A stretch of 64,000 nt of DNA from JAABVY01 sp964496505 (GTDB taxonomy: Bacteria > Zixibacteria > MSB-5A5 > JAABVY01). The DNA is taken from positions 1 through 64,000 of the forward strand of contig CAZBZV010000013.1 of assembly GCA_964496505.1 (NCBI GenBank). The letters run 5' to 3'. This document shows, piece after piece, positions 61,653 to 64,000 of the stretch (its first letter is position 1; every line of letters begins with the position of its first letter). A program made the translations under genes and the position numbers. The notes beneath the pieces were generated by a model. It made no database searches, was not told where the DNA came from, and saw nothing but the letters and a program-made list of their open reading frames with translations.

Positions 61653-62254
61653 CTATTTTCTTTTAGCAAAGCTGCTTAAGAGCCATTCGCCATTTTCTTT
61701 GGTGNNNNNNNNNNTTTGGTGAAATAGAAGGAGCAGTCGATCCTCTCCTGATCCATCATAGTAGCACGCAGGCATGCGCGGCATTCGGTTTCGTTCGACT
61801 CATCGGCAATACTGACGCCCTCGATCTTATATCCGGCGGCACGATTTAGCTCCATGTTTTTCATCTGGCCCGGCTGCTGCAGGACTTTTCTTACGTGCTG
61901 GGTCATGGAATCGTTACACAATTTGTATGCCTCGGTTGAATCCCCGGAGGTGAAGTATTCAGCAAACCAGTAGGCGGTATAGGCGCAGGTGCCCTCTTCA
62001 AGATCGCGGGGATTGATCTCTTCGCCGTGCGGTACAACATTGGGATTCGGGGGAGCTTGATCTTCATACTTCGGATTGGTGGAGGTCATGTCATCTTTTT
62101 TAAGCGTGCCGTCCTCGGCCATAGTCTTAGGACGTTCTTCTGTGGCCTGGGCTTGATCAGTATCCCGGCTTTGCTCTGCGTCACCATCTCCACCGCAGAA
62201 GATAAACAGGCCGATCATGAATAAAGATATTACCAGCATAATTAAATTTCGCAT
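61653..62254 (-). CDS. Predicted lipoprotein, copy 1, frame broken by a scaffold gap
   Basis: About 195 residues when reconstructed. An N-terminal lipoprotein-like signal (RNLIMLVISLFMIGLFIFC, Cys then GGDGDAEQ) is followed by a low-complexity acidic linker and a domain with DLEEGTCAYTAYWFAEYF and ECRACLRATMMDQERIDCSF, like its neighbour. The Ns at 61705-61714 shift the frame. Removing them plus one copy of the flanking 7-mer TTTGGTG gives FYFTKENGEWLLSSFAKRK and a stop at 61653, which matches the paralogue's DGEWKIFQLGE end. GGAGG precedes the ATG at 62254 by 5 bases. Function unknown. Confidence 0.72.
61705..61714. other. Scaffold gap (10 N) inside the lipoprotein gene
   Basis: Ten Ns flanked by identical TTTGGTG (61698-61704 and 61715-61721). 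Collapsing the repeat restores the reading frame, so no sequence seems to be lost. Confidence 0.85.
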
Positions 62255-62270
62255 CATTCCCTCCTTCATA

Positions 62271-62792
62271 TCATTCCCCCAACTGAAAGATTTTCCATTC
62301 GCCGTCAACTTGTCTCAGCATAAAGCCGCAGCTTTCATCGGGAACACTGTCGAGCACTGCGGTAACGCAGGCATGGCACACGCTGCTGTCGCGTGAATAT
62401 CTCTCGACTGCGGCCGATTTTATATACATTCCCTTATCCCTGATACGTTTGAGATTTTCAATCTGGGCCGCATTCGAAAACATGGCCCTTAAAATTAATT
62501 TCGTCGTGTCGGTACAGTATTTCATCGCCTCAACAGAATCAACTGCGGCCAGCGCCTGTGAAAATTTCCCGGCGGCATAGGCGCAGGTTCCCGGCTCAAG
62601 TTCGTCCACAGGAATTTGAGGGCCTTTCTTCTGTTCAGGCGCAGGTTCGTAGCCGTATTCCTCAAATCTTTCCTGTTCAGCTTTTTCATAAGCCTCGGAT
62701 CTGGAGGCTGTATCCTGTTCGTTTTGACCACCGCCTCCGCATGCCAGCAGACTGAGAGCAAAAATTAGCGTTGTCGTAAGCAGGTATCTCAT
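62271..62792 (-). CDS. Predicted lipoprotein, copy 2
   Basis: 173 residues. The lipobox LLACGGGG follows YLLTTTLIFALS. A charged, Glu-rich linker is followed by a compact domain (ELEPGTCAYAAGKFSQAL, CTDTTKLILRAMFSNAAQ, VCHACVTAVLDS, SCGFMLRQVDGEWKIFQ). It shares order and motifs with the lipoprotein encoded just downstream, so the two are tandem duplicates, and the conserved Cys residues suggest disulfides. It may act in the periplasm or on the inner or outer membrane. No function is known. It follows mazG by 25 bases on the same strand. Confidence 0.78.
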   Translation of the reverse strand: MRYLLTTTLIFALSLLACGGGGQNEQDTASRSEAYEKAEQERFEEYGYEPAPEQKKGPQIPVDELEPGTCAYAAGKFSQALAAVDSVEAMKYCTDTTKLILRAMFSNAAQIENLKRIRDKGMYIKSAAVERYSRDSSVCHACVTAVLDSVPDESCGFMLRQVDGEWKIFQLGE

Positions 62793-62817
62793 TATAATAA
62801 AAACCCTAAATAAGCCG

Positions 62818-63600
62818 CTATTCGGAATCCCGTGATTTTATCTTCGCTTCGTTCCAGAAAGAATCCATCTCCCTGAGATTTGAATCATTCAAAGATTTGC
62901 CGTTTTTCGCAAGTTTTTTTTCCACATATTGAAAACGGTCTATGAACTTTTTATTCATTCGGTTCAATGCGGTTTCAGGATCAATCTTTAAAAACCGGGC
63001 AAGATTAACAACCGAGAACAGCAAATCCCCGATTTCCTCCTCAATTTTGTCGGCCGAATCCGACTCAATGGCGCTTTTTAATTCCGCAATTTCCTCTTCT
63101 GTTTTATCCAGCACATCCTCCCATTTCTCCCAGTCGAATCCAAAACGCGCGGCCTTCTGCTGAAGGCGGAAAGCCCGCAGGAGTGCGGGGGCGGTGCGTG
63201 GAATACCGGATAAGGCCGATTCTGATTTATCTGTTTTTTCCTTGAGTTTGATCTGCTCCCAGTTCTGAGTGACCTCATCCGATGTCAATTCAGCCTTTTC
63301 CTTGAAAATATGCGGATGCCTGTTTATGAGTTTTTCGGAAATTGATCTGGCCACATCCTCGACATTAAAACTCTCGTTTTCCGAGGCCATCTGGGAGTGA
63401 AAGACAATCTGCAAAAGCAGGTCGCCCAGCTCCTCCCGGAGCTTGCCCATGTCGTTATCTTCAATGCTGTCAATGACTTCGTAGGTCTCCTCCAGCATAT
63501 AGGGGATCAGCGATTTATGGGTTTGCTCCCGATCCCAGGGACAACCGTCAGGAGCACGCAATTTCTGCATTATTTTCACAAGTCGTTCAAATTCAGACAT
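62818..63600 (-). CDS. mazG: MazG-family nucleoside triphosphate pyrophosphohydrolase
   Basis: About 260 residues. It contains two MazG repeats: KLRAPDGCPWDREQTHKSL then LEETYEVIDSIED, EELGDLLLQIVFHSQMA, and the second EEEIGDLLFSVVNLARFLKI. It hydrolyses NTPs or dNTPs to monophosphates and guards against wrong nucleotides or adjusts stringent-response pools. The start is the ATG at 63600 (MSEFERL) with AAGGTG upstream; a GTG 3 codons earlier is an alternative. It heads the minus-strand unit with the two lipoproteins. Confidence 0.93.
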   Translation of the reverse strand: MSEFERLVKIMQKLRAPDGCPWDREQTHKSLIPYMLEETYEVIDSIEDNDMGKLREELGDLLLQIVFHSQMASENESFNVEDVARSISEKLINRHPHIFKEKAELTSDEVTQNWEQIKLKEKTDKSESALSGIPRTAPALLRAFRLQQKAARFGFDWEKWEDVLDKTEEEIAELKSAIESDSADKIEEEIGDLLFSVVNLARFLKIDPETALNRMNKKFIDRFQYVEKKLAKNGKSLNDSNLREMDSFWNEAKIKSRDSE

Positions 63601-63696
63601 AAACAACACCTTAACCTAATATACTACGTTAGTTTACCGATATTTCTGGAATATATAAGGGATTAAGGAACTTTCCAAGCCCCTTTTAAGTAGTTC

Positions 63697-63724
63697 TTGA
63701 CAAAAGCACTTTTTTGTTTAAAAT
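63697..63724 (+). promoter_or_regulatory. Promoter of valS
   Basis: TTGACA (63697-63702), a 16-base spacer and TAAAAT (63719-63724). This is a near-consensus sigma-70-like promoter about 32 bases before the valS start, in the divergent gap to mazG. Confidence 0.7.
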
Positions 63725-63755
63725 ACCGGTCTGAAAAAATAGACAAGAAGGAATT

Positions 63756-64000
63756 ATGACGGATATACCGAAACAATACAGTCCGCATGAAAAAGAATCT
63801 GCGTGGTATGAGCACTGGCTCGAGAAAGGAATCTTTAACGCCGACTCCAAAGACAATGGCAGGGATTCCTATAGCATTGTCATACCGCCACCCAATGTTA
63901 CCGATGTTCTGCATCTGGGGCATGCCTTAAATAATACCCTTCAGGATATTATGATCCGCTGGAAACGAATGGACGGTTTCGAGGCGGAATGGCTTCCGGG
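63756..64000 (+). CDS. valS: Valyl-tRNA synthetase, N-terminal part
   Basis: The first 81 codons of a class I aminoacyl-tRNA synthetase; the rest lies beyond the window edge. The protein begins TDIPKQYSPHEKESAWYEHW. The HIGH-type motif appears as PPPNVTDVLHLGHALNNTLQ (HLGH), followed by DIMIRWKRMDGFEAEWLPG, the pattern of ValRS. AGAAGGA lies 3 bases before the ATG. The usual TG before the LH of the motif is changed to TDV, but the motif is otherwise intact. Confidence 0.9.
   Translation, partial: MTDIPKQYSPHEKESAWYEHWLEKGIFNADSKDNGRDSYSIVIPPPNVTDVLHLGHALNNTLQDIMIRWKRMDGFEAEWLP

Overview
The window is a stretch of bacterial chromosome with about 50 protein genes, no rRNA or tRNA that I can see, and two 10-N scaffold joins (10038-10047 and 61705-61714). 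The mix points to a candidate-phylum bacterium of the FCB superphylum, most likely Zixibacteria or a close neighbour. The clues are very large secreted proteins ending in duplicated dockerin-like EF-hand modules, a cupredoxin with a C-terminal domain of the Por/T9SS or FlgD-like type, a 2-oxoacid:ferredoxin oxidoreductase beside NuoEFG-like subunits, and a bacterial mevalonate operon. This placement is inference from gene content; no marker rRNA is present.

Left part (1-17 kb, all + strand). The first 85 bases look like the end of an IS21-type insertion sequence, followed by about 650 non-coding bases rich in inverted repeats. An energy operon follows (806-7739): a P-loop ATPase, a four-subunit 2-oxoacid:ferredoxin oxidoreductase (delta, alpha, beta, gamma), three NADH-dehydrogenase-like subunits (NuoE, NuoF and a short NuoG) and a polyferredoxin. 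Together they could carry electrons from 2-oxoacid oxidation to NAD+. Next come a MORN-repeat secreted protein and an MscS channel. A mevalonate operon (9927-15224) encodes type 2 IPP isomerase, a fused HMG-CoA reductase-mevalonate kinase, diphosphomevalonate decarboxylase and a phosphomevalonate kinase-like protein. A motAB stator pair closes this part.

Middle part (17-44.6 kb, all - strand). Transketolase, a zinc alcohol dehydrogenase, phosphofructokinase, a radical SAM protein and an aspartase/beta-hydroxyacid dehydrogenase pair lie among five secreted dockerin proteins. Two of the five are tandem paralogues of about 1,530 residues with vWA domains. The others are a 1,124-residue protein, a beta-helix protein and a C10 (streptopain-like) protease with thrombospondin type 3 repeats. 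Most of these genes end in clear hairpin terminators, and several have long structured leaders.

Right part (44.8-64 kb, mixed strands). This part holds housekeeping and small-molecule genes: RqcH, YraN, RNase HII, two Rieske ferredoxins, two EamA transporters, two SDR enzymes with altered catalytic residues, an M20 dipeptidase, a Bcp peroxiredoxin, an O-methyltransferase, ETF-quinone oxidoreductase, a DUF3124 protein, a T9SS-type cupredoxin, paired lipoproteins beside MazG, and the start of valS. The gaps between genes from 56.4 to 61.7 kb are seeded with short perfect palindromes that fall into a few sequence families.

Both scaffold joins look like unmerged contig overlaps. Removing the Ns and one copy of the short flanking repeat restores one open frame and a family-typical protein in each case.
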